A DNA stretch of 64,000 nucleotides, from the NCBI RefSeq assembly GCF_000498355.1, contig NZ_AVSV01000027.1, positions 1 through 64,000 on the forward strand, read 5' to 3'. The DNA is from Clostridium sp. Ade.TY (GTDB lineage Bacteria; Bacillota; Clostridia; Clostridiales; Clostridiaceae). The notes beneath the pieces are model-generated. The model was not told the origin of the DNA and did not search any database. It worked only from the letters and a program-made list of their open reading frames with translations. Position numbers and translations under genes: made by a program. Shown piece after piece: positions 1 to 9,103 of this stretch (position 1 is the first letter of the stretch; each line of letters begins with the position of its first letter).

Positions 1-107
1 TATGCTTTTTTGTTTAGATTAAATAAGATTATAGGAAATCATTACTTGGATTAAATAATAAATTTAGACAAATAATAAAATTATCTACTTAAAGGAGGAT
101 GTAAAAA

Positions 108-1547
108 ATGAATGATTTAGAACATAGAAATAAAAAACTTACTTTGTTTCAATTAGTAGGAATAAGTATAGCTTTCTATGGAAGTATAAGAAGTGTGCCA
201 ACTTTAGCTATAGTTGGATGGCAACAAATATTTTTTTTAATAGGAGCTGCTATAATTTTTGCTATTCCTATATCACTTATTGCTGCAGAACTTGCAACAG
301 GATGGACAGAAGAAGGTGGATCACAAGTTTGGGTAACTGAAGCTATTGGAGAAAAGTGGGGATTTGTGACAGCTTGGCTTTTATGGGTTCAATTATTTTT
401 TGGAATGGTTATGGTAGCATCAACAGTTGGAGTTATGTTAGCTTATGCAATTGGTATGCCTAGTCTTTCACAAAATAATAATTTTATATTTATTGTAATT
501 TTAATTTCTTATTGGGCAGTTACTTTATTAAACTTTAGATTTGATATGGGTAAAGTGGTTGGAAGTATTGGAGCTGTTGTAGGTATATATATACCATTTG
601 TAGTTTTAGTAGGACTTGGTTTATGGTGGGCTTTTAAACATGGAAATGTTAATTTAGGACCCTTAAATGTTAATACTGCAATACCAAGTTTAGGATCTTT
701 TGATAAATTATCATTTTTTGCTGGAATAATATTTATATTTTCAGGCCTTGAAATTGCATCTGTTCATGCAAATGAAATAGAAAATCCAAAGAGAAATTAT
801 CCAATATCAGTATTTTTATCAATGGGATTATTAGTAATATTTAATTTAATTGCAGGGCTTACAGAAGCAAATACAATACCTCCTAATAAAATACAATTAT
901 CAAATATAACTCAACCATTTGAAATATATTTTAATGAATTAGGAGTTCCTTGGCTTACTAATGTTATTTCAGGAATGATTGCAATTGGAGTTTTAGCTCA
1001 ATTAAGTGCATGGGTACTTGGACCTTCAAAAGCTATGATAAAAGTTGCTGAGGCTGGTAATTTACCTAAGATATTTCAAAAAAGAACTAAAAGAGATGTT
1101 CCTATAACATTTGTTTTAATTCAAGCTATAGTAATATCTTTAGTTGCTATTGTATATGTAGTAGTACCAGATGTTAACAATAGTTTTTTTATGGTGCTTA
1201 TATTAACGACTATTCTTTATAGTATAGTTTATATATTTATAATAATAGCGGAAATAGTACTTAAATATAAAAGACCAGATGTACATAGAGCATTTACAAT
1301 TCCAGGTGGAAAAATTGGTATGTGGATAACTTGTATTCTGGCATTTATTGGAGTAATTATTACAATAGGTGTAAGCTTCATACCACCAAGTTCAATACCG
1401 GCAGGAAATAAAAATATGTATGTATCCTTTCAAGCAATAGGTACACTAGTATGCTTTATAGCACCATTAATTATATATAAATTTAAGAAGGATTCTTGGA
1501 AGAAAATAGACAAGGAGGATGTTTTGAAAAATGAAACAAGAGAATAA
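108..1547 (+). CDS. APC-superfamily amino acid/amine antiporter (probable tyrosine:tyramine exchanger)
   Basis: A 479-residue polytopic membrane protein with about 12 hydrophobic segments. It has the look of the glutamate:GABA / tyrosine:tyramine exchanger branch of the APC superfamily, including the conserved early stretch SIAFYGSIRSVPTLAIVGWQ. An ideal AAAGGAGG site lies about 8 nt before the ATG. It overlaps the downstream decarboxylase by 17 nt, so the two are translationally coupled. The inferred role is import of the decarboxylase's amino acid in exchange for its amine, which together consume a cytoplasmic proton. Substrate is inferred only from the partner, which resembles tyrosine decarboxylases. 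Glutamate:GABA exchange is the main alternative. Any upstream gene or promoter lies largely outside the window. Confidence 0.8.
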   Translation: MNDLEHRNKKLTLFQLVGISIAFYGSIRSVPTLAIVGWQQIFFLIGAAIIFAIPISLIAAELATGWTEEGGSQVWVTEAIGEKWGFVTAWLLWVQLFFGMVMVASTVGVMLAYAIGMPSLSQNNNFIFIVILISYWAVTLLNFRFDMGKVVGSIGAVVGIYIPFVVLVGLGLWWAFKHGNVNLGPLNVNTAIPSLGSFDKLSFFAGIIFIFSGLEIASVHANEIENPKRNYPISVFLSMGLLVIFNLIAGLTEANTIPPNKIQLSNITQPFEIYFNELGVPWLTNVISGMIAIGVLAQLSAWVLGPSKAMIKVAEAGNLPKIFQKRTKRDVPITFVLIQAIVISLVAIVYVVVPDVNNSFFMVLILTTILYSIVYIFIIIAEIVLKYKRPDVHRAFTIPGGKIGMWITCILAFIGVIITIGVSFIPPSSIPAGNKNMYVSFQAIGTLVCFIAPLIIYKFKKDSWKKIDKEDVLKNETRE

Positions 1548-3420
1548 TTTTGGAACTAAAACTTTAGGTAATGGTGAAGATGTTAATTTAAAAGCTATGT
1601 TTTTAGGACCTAAATCAGAAAATGAAGATTTTTTTGAAGAAAGTTTATTAAAATTGTTTAGAGAACATGCAGAGTGGAGAAAAAATTATCATCCAGAAGA
1701 TAGTACTATAATAAAAGTAGCAGATGAACATAAAGAAAGCTTTGTAATAAGTAAAGAAAGGTTAGAAGAAGTATTTATAGAATTATCATCTAAGTTAAGG
1801 TCGGGTTCAGTTCCATGGCATTCACCAAGATTTTTAGGCCATATGAACTCTGAAACTTTAATGCCAGCGTTACTAGGATATTTTGCTGCTATGCTATATA
1901 ACGGAAATAATGTAGCATATGAATCATCACCAGCTACATCACAAATGGAAGAAGATGTTGGCGAAGATTTTTGTAAGTTAGTAAACTATAATGAAAATGG
2001 TTGGGGACACATATGTGCAGATGGATCAATTGCAAATTATGAAGGCCTTTGGTATGCAAGAAACTTAAAGTCAATTCCTCTTGCTATAAAAGAAATATCA
2101 CCTGAATTAGTTAGTGAAAAATCAGAATGGGAACTTTTAAATTTTAGTGTTACAGAAATTTTAGATTTAATGGATAAATCAGGAGATAAATTAGATCAAA
2201 TAAAAGAACATTCCGCAAGAGGTGTAGGAGAAAAAATACATAAACTTGGAAAGTGGCTTATTCCAGAAACTAAGCATTATTCATGGCTTAAAGCTGGAGA
2301 TATATTAGGACTTGGTGTTGAGGCTGTAGTTCCAGTAAAAGTTGATAATAAATATAGAATGGATATAGAGGAATTAAATAAAACAATTGAAAAATATACA
2401 GAAAAGAAAGTTCCTATACTTGGAGTTGTAGGCGTTGTAGGTTCTACAGAAGAAGGTGCAATAGATCATATTGATAAAATCGTAGAACTTAGAGACGAAT
2501 TTTCAAAAAAAGGAGTAAATTTTTATATTCATGTAGATGCAGCTTATGGTGGATATGCAAGGTCAATTTTCTTAGATGAGAATTATTCATTTATAAGCGA
2601 AGATGAATTAAAAAATAAAATGTTAGAGCATAAAGCAATAAAGGATTCTAATACAGAATGGCCAACAACTGATGTATATAGAGCATTTAAGGCAATGAAA
2701 GATGCTGATACTATAACAATAGACCCACACAAAATGGGATATATTCCATATTCAGCAGGTGGAATCATAGTTAAAGATAAGAGAATGAGAGATGCTATTT
2801 CGTATTTTGCAACATATGTTTTTGAAAAAGGTGCTGATATACCATCACTTTTAGGAGCATTTATGTTAGAGGGGTCAAAGGCTGGTGCTACAGCGGCTGC
2901 TGTATGGACAGCACATAAAGTTATGCCGCTTAATATAACTGGATATGGAAAGCTTATTGGAGCAGGTAATGAAGGGGCTTATAAACTTTATAATAAATTT
3001 AAAATGCAAAAATCATATAAAGTTTTAGATAAGATAGTTGATGTTTATCCTTTAGTTAAACCAGATTTTAATATGGTCAATTTTTCATTTAATATAAGAG
3101 GAAATAAAGATTTGAAAATTATGAATGATTTAAATCATGATTTTTATGAAGAAGCTTCATATGTAAAAGAAGAATTATATGTAAATGACTTTATAACATC
3201 TCATACAGATTTTACGAAGAGTGATTATAGTAATTCACCAGTAGAATTCATAGAAAGATGTGGTATACCAAGAGAGGAATGGGAAAGAGTACAAAAAGTT
3301 ACTGTATTAAGAGCTTGCGTTCTATCTCCATTTTTAAATTGTGAAAAAGTATTTAATGATTATATGGAAAAAATGGATAAAGCGATAGTTGAAAAATTAG
3401 AAAAAATATTAGTGAAATAA
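1531..3420 (+). CDS. tyrDC: Tyrosine decarboxylase-like PLP enzyme
   Basis: A 629-residue group II PLP-dependent decarboxylase. Landmarks are HMNSETLMPALLGYFAAMLY (about 104-123), the block GNNVAYESSPATSQMEE (125-141), GWGHICADGSIANYEGLWYA (157-176), a cofactor-stacking His near 249, HVDAAYGG with Asp336, and the Schiff-base lysine K401 in DPHKMGYIPY. Length and these blocks match the ~620-residue tyrosine decarboxylases of Enterococcus and Lactobacillus far better than the ~465-residue glutamate decarboxylases. Expected reaction: L-tyrosine to tyramine plus CO2 in the cytoplasm, with possible side activity on phenylalanine or L-DOPA (family knowledge). It follows the antiporter with a 17-nt overlap and ends at a strong terminator. 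Substrate is recognised from memory of the family, not tested. Confidence 0.85.
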   Translation: MKQENNFGTKTLGNGEDVNLKAMFLGPKSENEDFFEESLLKLFREHAEWRKNYHPEDSTIIKVADEHKESFVISKERLEEVFIELSSKLRSGSVPWHSPRFLGHMNSETLMPALLGYFAAMLYNGNNVAYESSPATSQMEEDVGEDFCKLVNYNENGWGHICADGSIANYEGLWYARNLKSIPLAIKEISPELVSEKSEWELLNFSVTEILDLMDKSGDKLDQIKEHSARGVGEKIHKLGKWLIPETKHYSWLKAGDILGLGVEAVVPVKVDNKYRMDIEELNKTIEKYTEKKVPILGVVGVVGSTEEGAIDHIDKIVELRDEFSKKGVNFYIHVDAAYGGYARSIFLDENYSFISEDELKNKMLEHKAIKDSNTEWPTTDVYRAFKAMKDADTITIDPHKMGYIPYSAGGIIVKDKRMRDAISYFATYVFEKGADIPSLLGAFMLEGSKAGATAAAVWTAHKVMPLNITGYGKLIGAGNEGAYKLYNKFKMQKSYKVLDKIVDVYPLVKPDFNMVNFSFNIRGNKDLKIMNDLNHDFYEEASYVKEELYVNDFITSHTDFTKSDYSNSPVEFIERCGIPREEWERVQKVTVLRACVLSPFLNCEKVFNDYMEKMDKAIVEKLEKILVK

Positions 3421-3425
3421 ATTTT

Positions 3426-3469
3426 AAAAACTTCTTGAAGAATAAAAAAATTCTTTAAGAAGTTTTTTA
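3426..3469 (+). terminator. Rho-independent terminator after the decarboxylase
   Basis: A long A/T-rich hairpin whose arms AACTTCTTGAAGAA and TTCTTTAAGAAGTT are followed by a T-run. It begins 6 nt after the decarboxylase stop codon. Confidence 0.85.
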
Positions 3470-3481
3470 TTATATATATAA

Positions 3482-3510
3482 TTGACACTTATATAATATT
3501 TTACTAAAAT
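3482..3510 (+). promoter_or_regulatory. Sigma-A promoter upstream of galM
   Basis: TTGACA (3482-3487), a 17-nt spacer, then TAAAAT (3505-3510). It lies about 230 nt before galM, so the transcript would have a long leader. The -10 box overlaps the sequence TTTTACTAAAA, which recurs at 3613-3623 inside a palindrome. Confidence 0.6.
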
Positions 3511-3604
3511 TAAATTATAGTTATGAAAACATTTTCTATAGCTTATTTATTATGATTAAGACATATTTTATTTTTAAAATAGTATAATTGTTTAAGGAGG
3601 GGTA

Positions 3605-3620
3605 TAGTAAAATTTTACTA
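3605..3620 (+). promoter_or_regulatory. 16-bp perfect palindrome, possible operator
   Basis: TAGTAAAATTTTACTA is a perfect inverted repeat about 95 nt downstream of the promoter -10 box. Its right half extends to TTTTACTAAAA, the same 11-mer that overlaps the -10 region at 3499-3509. Two related sites flanking the transcription start would suit a sugar-responsive repressor. In such AT-rich DNA chance cannot be excluded. The rest of the 3470-3738 gap holds no convincing gene. Confidence 0.3.
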
Positions 3621-3738
3621 AAAATTATAAAGCTTTTTTGGGAACTTTATTATTAAATTTAAAATAGTACTATTTATTTTTGAAAACTAATAAATATATA
3701 TGGGATTTAATATAAAATTTATTTTGTGAGGGTGAAAA

Positions 3739-4785
3739 ATGAGAATAGATGAAAAGAAAATTGCAAAATTTAATTCAGATGAAATTAAAAGTTATACTAT
3801 AACTAATTCTAGTGGGTTTTCTGTAACGGCACTTAATTATGGTGCAATAATAACAGATATTATGGTAAAAGATAAAAATGGTAAATTAGAAAATGTTGTT
3901 ATGAAGTATAATGATATTAATGATTATAAAAATAATCCGTCTTACTTTGGAGCATTAATTGGAAGAACTTCTGGAAGAGTTTGCGATGGAAAAGTATTAT
4001 TAAATGAAAAGGAATTAAGTTTTAATAAAAACTATGGACTGCATCAAGGTCATGGAGGGGACAAGGGTTTTGATAAAAAAATTATGGATGTCAAAACAAG
4101 TGTAGGTAAAAAAGAAAGTTATATAGAATTTTCATTTATAAGTAAAGATAATGAAGAAGGCTATCCAGGTAATTTAAAAGTTAAAGTAAGATATACTATT
4201 ACAGAAGATTGTTCATTAAAAATCGATTATAATGGAATATCTGATAAAGATACACTTTTAAATTTAACTAATCATAGTTATTTTAATTTATCAGGATATG
4301 AAAAAAGTAGTATATTAGAACATTATTTATATGTGGATAGTGATTATTTAATAGAATTAGATGAAACTCAAGTTCCAACAGGAAATTTAATAGATTTAAG
4401 TTACTCTCCATTTGATTTTATAATACCAAAAACTATAGGAAGAGATATAGAAAAAAATAATTATCAACTAACTATAGGGTCTGGTTATGATCATCCTTGG
4501 ATGCTTCATGAAGGAGATAATGTTAAAGCAAGGCTTTGGGATGAAGCTTCAGGAAGATGTATGGACATATATACTAATCAAAAAGCTTTAGTATTATACT
4601 CACTTAACTTTCCAGATGATAAATTAGTTGAAAATGGTAAATGTGCAAATAAACAAAGTGCAATAGCTATTGAAACACAAAGTCCACCAATTGGAAGGAA
4701 TAATTGCTTTATAGAAGATTCTATAATTTCTAAAAATAAGGAATATAAAAAACAAACTATATATAAGTTTTATATAAAAGAATAA
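3739..4785 (+). CDS. galM: Aldose 1-epimerase (mutarotase)
   Basis: A 348-residue beta-sandwich mutarotase that interconverts alpha and beta anomers of galactose or glucose in the cytoplasm, ahead of the Leloir pathway. Family landmarks are GALIGRTSGRV (about 71-81), LHQGHGG with His102 and His105, LTNHSYFNLSGY with catalytic His179, and the catalytic acid Glu312 in AIETQSPP. Full family length. Start set by GAGGGTG about 7 nt before the ATG. It is monocistronic between its own promoter region and the B12 riboswitch. No other sugar gene lies nearby, so the substrate sugar is not resolved. Confidence 0.88.
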   Translation: MRIDEKKIAKFNSDEIKSYTITNSSGFSVTALNYGAIITDIMVKDKNGKLENVVMKYNDINDYKNNPSYFGALIGRTSGRVCDGKVLLNEKELSFNKNYGLHQGHGGDKGFDKKIMDVKTSVGKKESYIEFSFISKDNEEGYPGNLKVKVRYTITEDCSLKIDYNGISDKDTLLNLTNHSYFNLSGYEKSSILEHYLYVDSDYLIELDETQVPTGNLIDLSYSPFDFIIPKTIGRDIEKNNYQLTIGSGYDHPWMLHEGDNVKARLWDEASGRCMDIYTNQKALVLYSLNFPDDKLVENGKCANKQSAIAIETQSPPIGRNNCFIEDSIISKNKEYKKQTIYKFYIKE

Positions 4786-4810
4786 TTTTACAAACAAATA
4801 GTAAAGAAAG

Positions 4811-4839
4811 TTGAATATTATTAAAAATTAATATATAAT
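4811..4839 (+). promoter_or_regulatory. Sigma-A promoter of the B12 operon
   Basis: TTGAAT (4811-4816), a 17-nt spacer, then a perfect TATAAT (4834-4839). It lies about 30 nt before the cobalamin riboswitch core and is the only good promoter seen for the fifteen-gene run. Confidence 0.75.
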
Positions 4840-4867
4840 TAATGAACGACAAAAGTAAATATTTATT

Positions 4868-5070
4868 TTATAGGTGAATGTAAAAAACATTTTAAAAGGG
4901 AAAATGGTGAGATACCATTACAGCCCCCGCTACTGTGAATAGGAGACAAGTTTAATATATGCCACTGAATTTTTCGGGAAGGATTAAATGAGGATGACCC
5001 TTAAGTCAGGAAACCTGCCTATAAATAATTATCTATTCTTCGGAGGGAAGGAATATAGGTGATATTTAGT
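4868..5070 (+). promoter_or_regulatory. Cobalamin riboswitch
   Basis: The conserved elements occur in order: TAGGTGAATG, AAAAGGGAA, GGTGAGATACC, the B12-box core CAGCCCCCGCTACTGT (4921-4936), GCCACTG, GGGAAGG, and AGTCAGGAAACCTGCC. A hairpin at about 5031-5056 fits the regulatory P13 arm, whose loop kisses L5. In this RNA family, cobalamin binding turns downstream expression off. Here the switch is followed by an intrinsic terminator (5131-5168), so control is most likely by transcription attenuation of the whole cbi operon. Confidence 0.95.
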
Positions 5071-5130
5071 AATGTTTAAGGTAAATTAGTTTAATATTTA
5101 AATTTCTTACTTAATATGTTGCAATTTATT

Positions 5131-5168
5131 AGCACTTTTATCCTTTGAGGGTAAAGGTGCTTTTTGTT
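5131..5168 (+). terminator. Attenuator terminator of the cobalamin riboswitch
   Basis: A 13-bp stem (AGCACTTTTATCC pairing with GGGTAAAGGTGCT, including G-U pairs) with a TTTGA loop and a following T-run. It sits between the aptamer and cbiK and is the likely expression platform. Confidence 0.8.
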
Positions 5169-5194
5169 TAAAGAAATAAATTTAGAGGTGTAAA

Positions 5195-6022
5195 ATGAAA
5201 AAAGCAATTTTAGTAGTTAGTTTTGGAACGAGTTATTTAGATGCATTAGAATGTTCTATTGAAAAGATTGAAAAAGAAATAAAAGAAAATTTTAATGAAT
5301 ACGATATATTTAGGGCATTTACTTCTCATATGATAATTAATAAATTAAAAAGAGTACATAACATAGAAGTTGATAAACCTGAATTTGTACTTAAAAAGTT
5401 AAAAGAACTAGGTTATGAAGAAGTTATAGTTCAACCACTTCATATAATACCAGGAGAAGAATATGATTATGTAAAAGGAAATGTATTAAATTTTAAAGAT
5501 GATTTTAAAGTTTTAAAATTTGGAAGACCAATATTCTTCTATCAAGGAGAAGAAGAAGCACCTAATGATTATTCTATATTTATAAATAGTATAAAACATA
5601 TTTTGGATTCAGAAGATGATGAGGCAGTAGTTTTATTTGGACATGGAAGTATGCATTATTCAAATGCTGTATATGGAGCTCTTCAATCAATGCTTTATGA
5701 TGAAGGTTATGAGAGAGCCTTTGTTGGAACTGTAGAAGGATATCCAACAATAGATACTGTTATAAATAGATTAGAGAAAAATAATATAAAGAAGGTAAAA
5801 CTTGCACCTCTTATGGTTGTTGCTGGAGATCATGTTAAAAATGATATGGCATCAGATGAAGAGGATTCATGGAAGAGTATATTAGAAAGCAAAGGAATAG
5901 AAGTTAGTATACACATGAAGGGTTTAGGAGAAGAAAAAACTTTTAGAGACATATATATAAAACATGTTAAAGATGCAATAGAAGATACTTTTAAAGGTAT
6001 TGGAGAAACTAAAAAACTTTAA
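5195..6022 (+). CDS. cbiK: Sirohydrochlorin cobaltochelatase
   Basis: A 275-residue class II chelatase that inserts Co2+ into sirohydrochlorin, the committing step of the anaerobic B12 route. Visible features are the N-terminal KKAILVVSFGTS, HIIPGEEY (about 83-90, metal-site Glu), His150 in FGHGSMH and His213 in AGDHVKNDM, matching the two histidines and glutamate of characterised CbiK. There is no signal peptide, so it is cytoplasmic, unlike the periplasmic CbiK of some sulfate reducers. It is the first gene after the riboswitch and attenuator, with GAGGTG about 6 nt before the ATG. Confidence 0.93.
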   Translation: MKKAILVVSFGTSYLDALECSIEKIEKEIKENFNEYDIFRAFTSHMIINKLKRVHNIEVDKPEFVLKKLKELGYEEVIVQPLHIIPGEEYDYVKGNVLNFKDDFKVLKFGRPIFFYQGEEEAPNDYSIFINSIKHILDSEDDEAVVLFGHGSMHYSNAVYGALQSMLYDEGYERAFVGTVEGYPTIDTVINRLEKNNIKKVKLAPLMVVAGDHVKNDMASDEEDSWKSILESKGIEVSIHMKGLGEEKTFRDIYIKHVKDAIEDTFKGIGETKKL

Positions 6023-6040
6023 GAATAAGGAGATTAAAGC

Positions 6041-7345
6041 ATGAAATCTTTAATTATTTCTTCAAACAAAAGTGGTGGAGGAAAAACAACTTTTACATTA
6101 GGTCTTATGAATTTATTAATTAAAAAAGGATTTGATGTTCAAGGATATAAGGTTGGACCAGATTATATAGATGGAGCTTTTCATAACTTTATTACAGGAA
6201 AGCCATCAAGAAATTTAGATTTATTTTTGATGGGAGAAGAAAAGCTTCAATATACATATTCAAAGGGTAGTGGAGACTTAGGAATAATAGAAGGGGTAAT
6301 GGGACTTTATGATGGTAAGGGAATAGATACTTTTTCTTCAACTTATCATGTATCGAAAGTTCTTAATGATATGCCAATACTTTTAGTTATTACTCCAGGT
6401 GCACAAAGCGTTACTCTTTGTGCAGAAATTAATGGAATAATTAATTTTAAGGGAGCAAATGTAGTTGGAGTTGTATTAAATTCTATAAGTAAAAGTTATT
6501 ATATGCTTTTAAAAGCAGCTATTGAGAAAAACTGTAATATAAAAGTATTTGGATATATAGAAAAAGATGAAAAATTATCGTTAAAGAGTAGACATCTTGG
6601 ATTAGTTCAAAGTGTTGAAGTTAATAATTTAAAAGAAAAAATAGATTATTGCAGTAGTATTATAGAAAAAAATATTGACATAGATGGATTATTACATGAA
6701 TTTAAAAGTATTGAATGTAAAAATGAAAGTTTAAATATAGAGTATAAAAATATAAATATTGGTATTGCTTTAGATGAAGCATTTAGTTTTTATTATGAAG
6801 AAAATATAGAAATATTAAAGAAAATCGGAAATTTAGTATATTTTAGTCCATTACATGATGAGGAATTACCAAAAAATTTAGATTTTTTATATTTAGGTGG
6901 AGGATATCCTGAAATATTTAAAGAAAAATTATCTAAAAATAAGACTATGAGAAATAGTATTAAAAAGGAATTAGAAAATGGACTTAGATGTTTTGCTGAA
7001 TGTGGTGGTCTTATGTATTTAACTGAAAGTATCGATGGATATGATATGGTTGGATTTTTTAATGGAAATAGTGAAATGACAGAAAAATTACAAAGATTTG
7101 GATATGCAACTCTTGTATTAAAAGATAGAAAAGATTTAACTATAAATTGTCATGAATTTCATAAATCTAAAGTTAATTTAAATGAAAATAAAGTTTATAA
7201 AGTTACAAAAGAAAATTTTTTAGGTAAAAAAATTGATTGGACATGTGGATATGAAAAAAATAATACTATAGCAGGATATCCACATGTGAATTTTTTAGGG
7301 AATATTGAATTTTTAAAAGAAGTTATAGGATATAAAAATTACTAA
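6041..7345 (+). CDS. cbiA: Cobyrinic acid a,c-diamide synthase
   Basis: A 434-residue ATP- and glutamine-dependent amidotransferase that amidates side chains a and c of cobyrinate. It has an N-terminal P-loop SNKSGGGKTT (about 8-17) and a C-terminal class I glutaminase-like domain with nucleophile Cys321 in CFAECGGLMYL. Length is close to the usual ~450. AAGGAGA precedes the ATG. It lies 18 nt after cbiK. Its early position in the operon, before the ring-contraction genes, is common in clostridia and does not reflect reaction order. Confidence 0.93.
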   Translation: MKSLIISSNKSGGGKTTFTLGLMNLLIKKGFDVQGYKVGPDYIDGAFHNFITGKPSRNLDLFLMGEEKLQYTYSKGSGDLGIIEGVMGLYDGKGIDTFSSTYHVSKVLNDMPILLVITPGAQSVTLCAEINGIINFKGANVVGVVLNSISKSYYMLLKAAIEKNCNIKVFGYIEKDEKLSLKSRHLGLVQSVEVNNLKEKIDYCSSIIEKNIDIDGLLHEFKSIECKNESLNIEYKNINIGIALDEAFSFYYEENIEILKKIGNLVYFSPLHDEELPKNLDFLYLGGGYPEIFKEKLSKNKTMRNSIKKELENGLRCFAECGGLMYLTESIDGYDMVGFFNGNSEMTEKLQRFGYATLVLKDRKDLTINCHEFHKSKVNLNENKVYKVTKENFLGKKIDWTCGYEKNNTIAGYPHVNFLGNIEFLKEVIGYKNY

Positions 7346-7374
7346 AGATATTAGTTTGAAAGAAGGTAAATTTA

Positions 7375-8001
7375 ATGAGTTATATAAAAAATCCTATGGG
7401 AATTGAAAAAAGAAGTTTTGAAATTATAGGAGAAGAAATTGGAGAAAATAACTTTTCGGATGAAGAACTTCTTATAGTAAAGAGAGTTATTCATACAACA
7501 GCTGATTTTGAATATAAAAATTTATTAGAAATAAGTGATGGAGCAATAGAAGCTGGAATAGATGCTTTTAAAAAAGGAGCAAAACTTTATACAGATACTA
7601 ATATGATTTTATCTGGAATAAATAAAAGAGCTTTAAATAGTTTAAATTCAGAAGCTATTTGTTATGTTAATTTAGAAGAAGTTCATAAAGAGGCAAAAGA
7701 AAAAGGAATAACTAGATCTATGGCTGGAGTCTTTAAAGCATCAGCAGAAAATGTTGATATATTTGTATTTGGTAATGCGCCTACAGCACTTTTTAAATTA
7801 AGAGAACTTATAGAAGAAGGAAAAGCTAATCCTAAACTTATAATTGCAGTTCCTGTTGGTTTTGTTGGAGCAGCTGAAAGTAAGGTTGGACTTGAAGATT
7901 TAAATATACCGTTTATAAGAGTAAATGGAAGAAAAGGTGGAAGTACAGTTGCAACAGCAATAATTAATGCTATCATGTATATGCTTTATGAAAGAGAGTA
8001 A
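7375..8001 (+). CDS. cbiC: Cobalt-precorrin-8 methylmutase
   Basis: A 208-residue cytoplasmic enzyme that moves the C11 methyl group to C12, giving cobyrinic acid. The N-terminal block NPMGIEKRSFEII, the catalytic-type His40 in KRVIHTTADFEY, and the C-terminal VPVGFVGAAESK and RVNGRKGGSTVATA blocks are characteristic of CobH/CbiC. Full length. It is 29 nt after cbiA with GAAGG upstream, and cbiD follows after 6 nt. Confidence 0.94.
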   Translation: MSYIKNPMGIEKRSFEIIGEEIGENNFSDEELLIVKRVIHTTADFEYKNLLEISDGAIEAGIDAFKKGAKLYTDTNMILSGINKRALNSLNSEAICYVNLEEVHKEAKEKGITRSMAGVFKASAENVDIFVFGNAPTALFKLRELIEEGKANPKLIIAVPVGFVGAAESKVGLEDLNIPFIRVNGRKGGSTVATAIINAIMYMLYERE

Positions 8002-8007
8002 TTTATT

Positions 8008-9090
8008 ATGCTTGATTTATATATTGAAGGACCAGATGGTAAAAAATTAAGATGTGGATATACAACAGGTTCTTGTGCAGCAGCTGCTGCAAAGGCAGCT
8101 ACATATATGCTTTTTAATAGAAAAGAAATTTCAAATATAGAAATAGATACTCCAAAGGGAATAAAACTAAACTTAGAAATAAATGATATTAAGTTTGGTA
8201 CTGATTATGTTGAATGTTCCATTATAAAAGATGGTGGAGATGATATAGATGTAACAAGTGGATTGGATATTTGGGCAAGAGCTAAAATTATTGAAAGTGG
8301 TTATAAGTTAAAAGGCGGACAAGGAGTAGGAAAAGTTACTTTAGATGGACTTTTTACACCAAAAGGAGAACCTGCAATAAATAAAGTTCCAAGAGAATGT
8401 ATAAAGAAAGAAGTAATGAAAGTTATGCCAGAGGATAGTGGTGTAGAAATTACTATATTTGTACCAAAGGGAGAAGAAGTTTCTAAAAAAACTTTTAATC
8501 CAAGACTTGGAATAGTTGGAGGTATATCTATACTAGGAACAACAGGAATAGTATATCCAATGTCTGAAGATGCATTAAAAGCATCTATAAAGCTAGAAAT
8601 AAATCAAAAAGCGGTAAAGAATGAAAGACTTATATTAACTTTTGGAAATATGGGAGAAAGACTTTGCAAAGAACTTGGATATAAAGAAAGTGAAATAGTT
8701 ATAATATCTAACTTTGTAGGATATGCACTTGACTGTTGTAGGAATTTAAATATAAAAGAAGTTATTTTAGTAGGACATATAGGAAAAATTAGCAAAATAG
8801 CTTATGGATGTTTTAATACTCATAGTAGAGTAAGTGATGTAAGATTAGAAGTTATAGGATTAGAACTTGCTTTGTTAGGATATGATATAAATTTTGTAAA
8901 AGAAGTTTTAGAGCAAAAAACATCAGAAGGTGCAGTAAAAATTTTAGGCGAAGGATATAATGATTTATATAAAAATATAGTAGAAAAAATAAAAAATAGA
9001 ATGGAAATTTATACTTATAATGAAATGAAGTGTGAAGCTGTTATGTATTATGATCCATTAAATCCTAAAGTTTTATGGAGTTCTATATAA
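8008..9090 (+). CDS. cbiD: Cobalt-precorrin-5B C1-methyltransferase
   Basis: A 360-residue enzyme that methylates C1 after extrusion of the two-carbon fragment, using S-adenosylmethionine. The hallmark N-terminal motif [16 protein letters not shown] (about 17-32) and the mid-protein [15 protein letters not shown] are clear. CbiD is specific to the anaerobic pathway. The ribosome site is weak (AGAG in the cbiC tail), and the 6-nt gap suggests translational coupling to cbiC. Confidence 0.94.
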   Translation: MLDLYIEGPDGKKLRCGYTTGSCAAAAAKAATYMLFNRKEISNIEIDTPKGIKLNLEINDIKFGTDYVECSIIKDGGDDIDVTSGLDIWARAKIIESGYKLKGGQGVGKVTLDGLFTPKGEPAINKVPRECIKKEVMKVMPEDSGVEITIFVPKGEEVSKKTFNPRLGIVGGISILGTTGIVYPMSEDALKASIKLEINQKAVKNERLILTFGNMGERLCKELGYKESEIVIISNFVGYALDCCRNLNIKEVILVGHIGKISKIAYGCFNTHSRVSDVRLEVIGLELALLGYDINFVKEVLEQKTSEGAVKILGEGYNDLYKNIVEKIKNRMEIYTYNEMKCEAVMYYDPLNPKVLWSSI

Positions 9091-9103
9091 AGGAGAAGAT
9101 GTT

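Noticed and set aside
1531..3420. Glutamate decarboxylase (gadB)
   Set aside because: The protein is about 160 residues longer than GadB and its conserved blocks match tyrosine decarboxylases instead.
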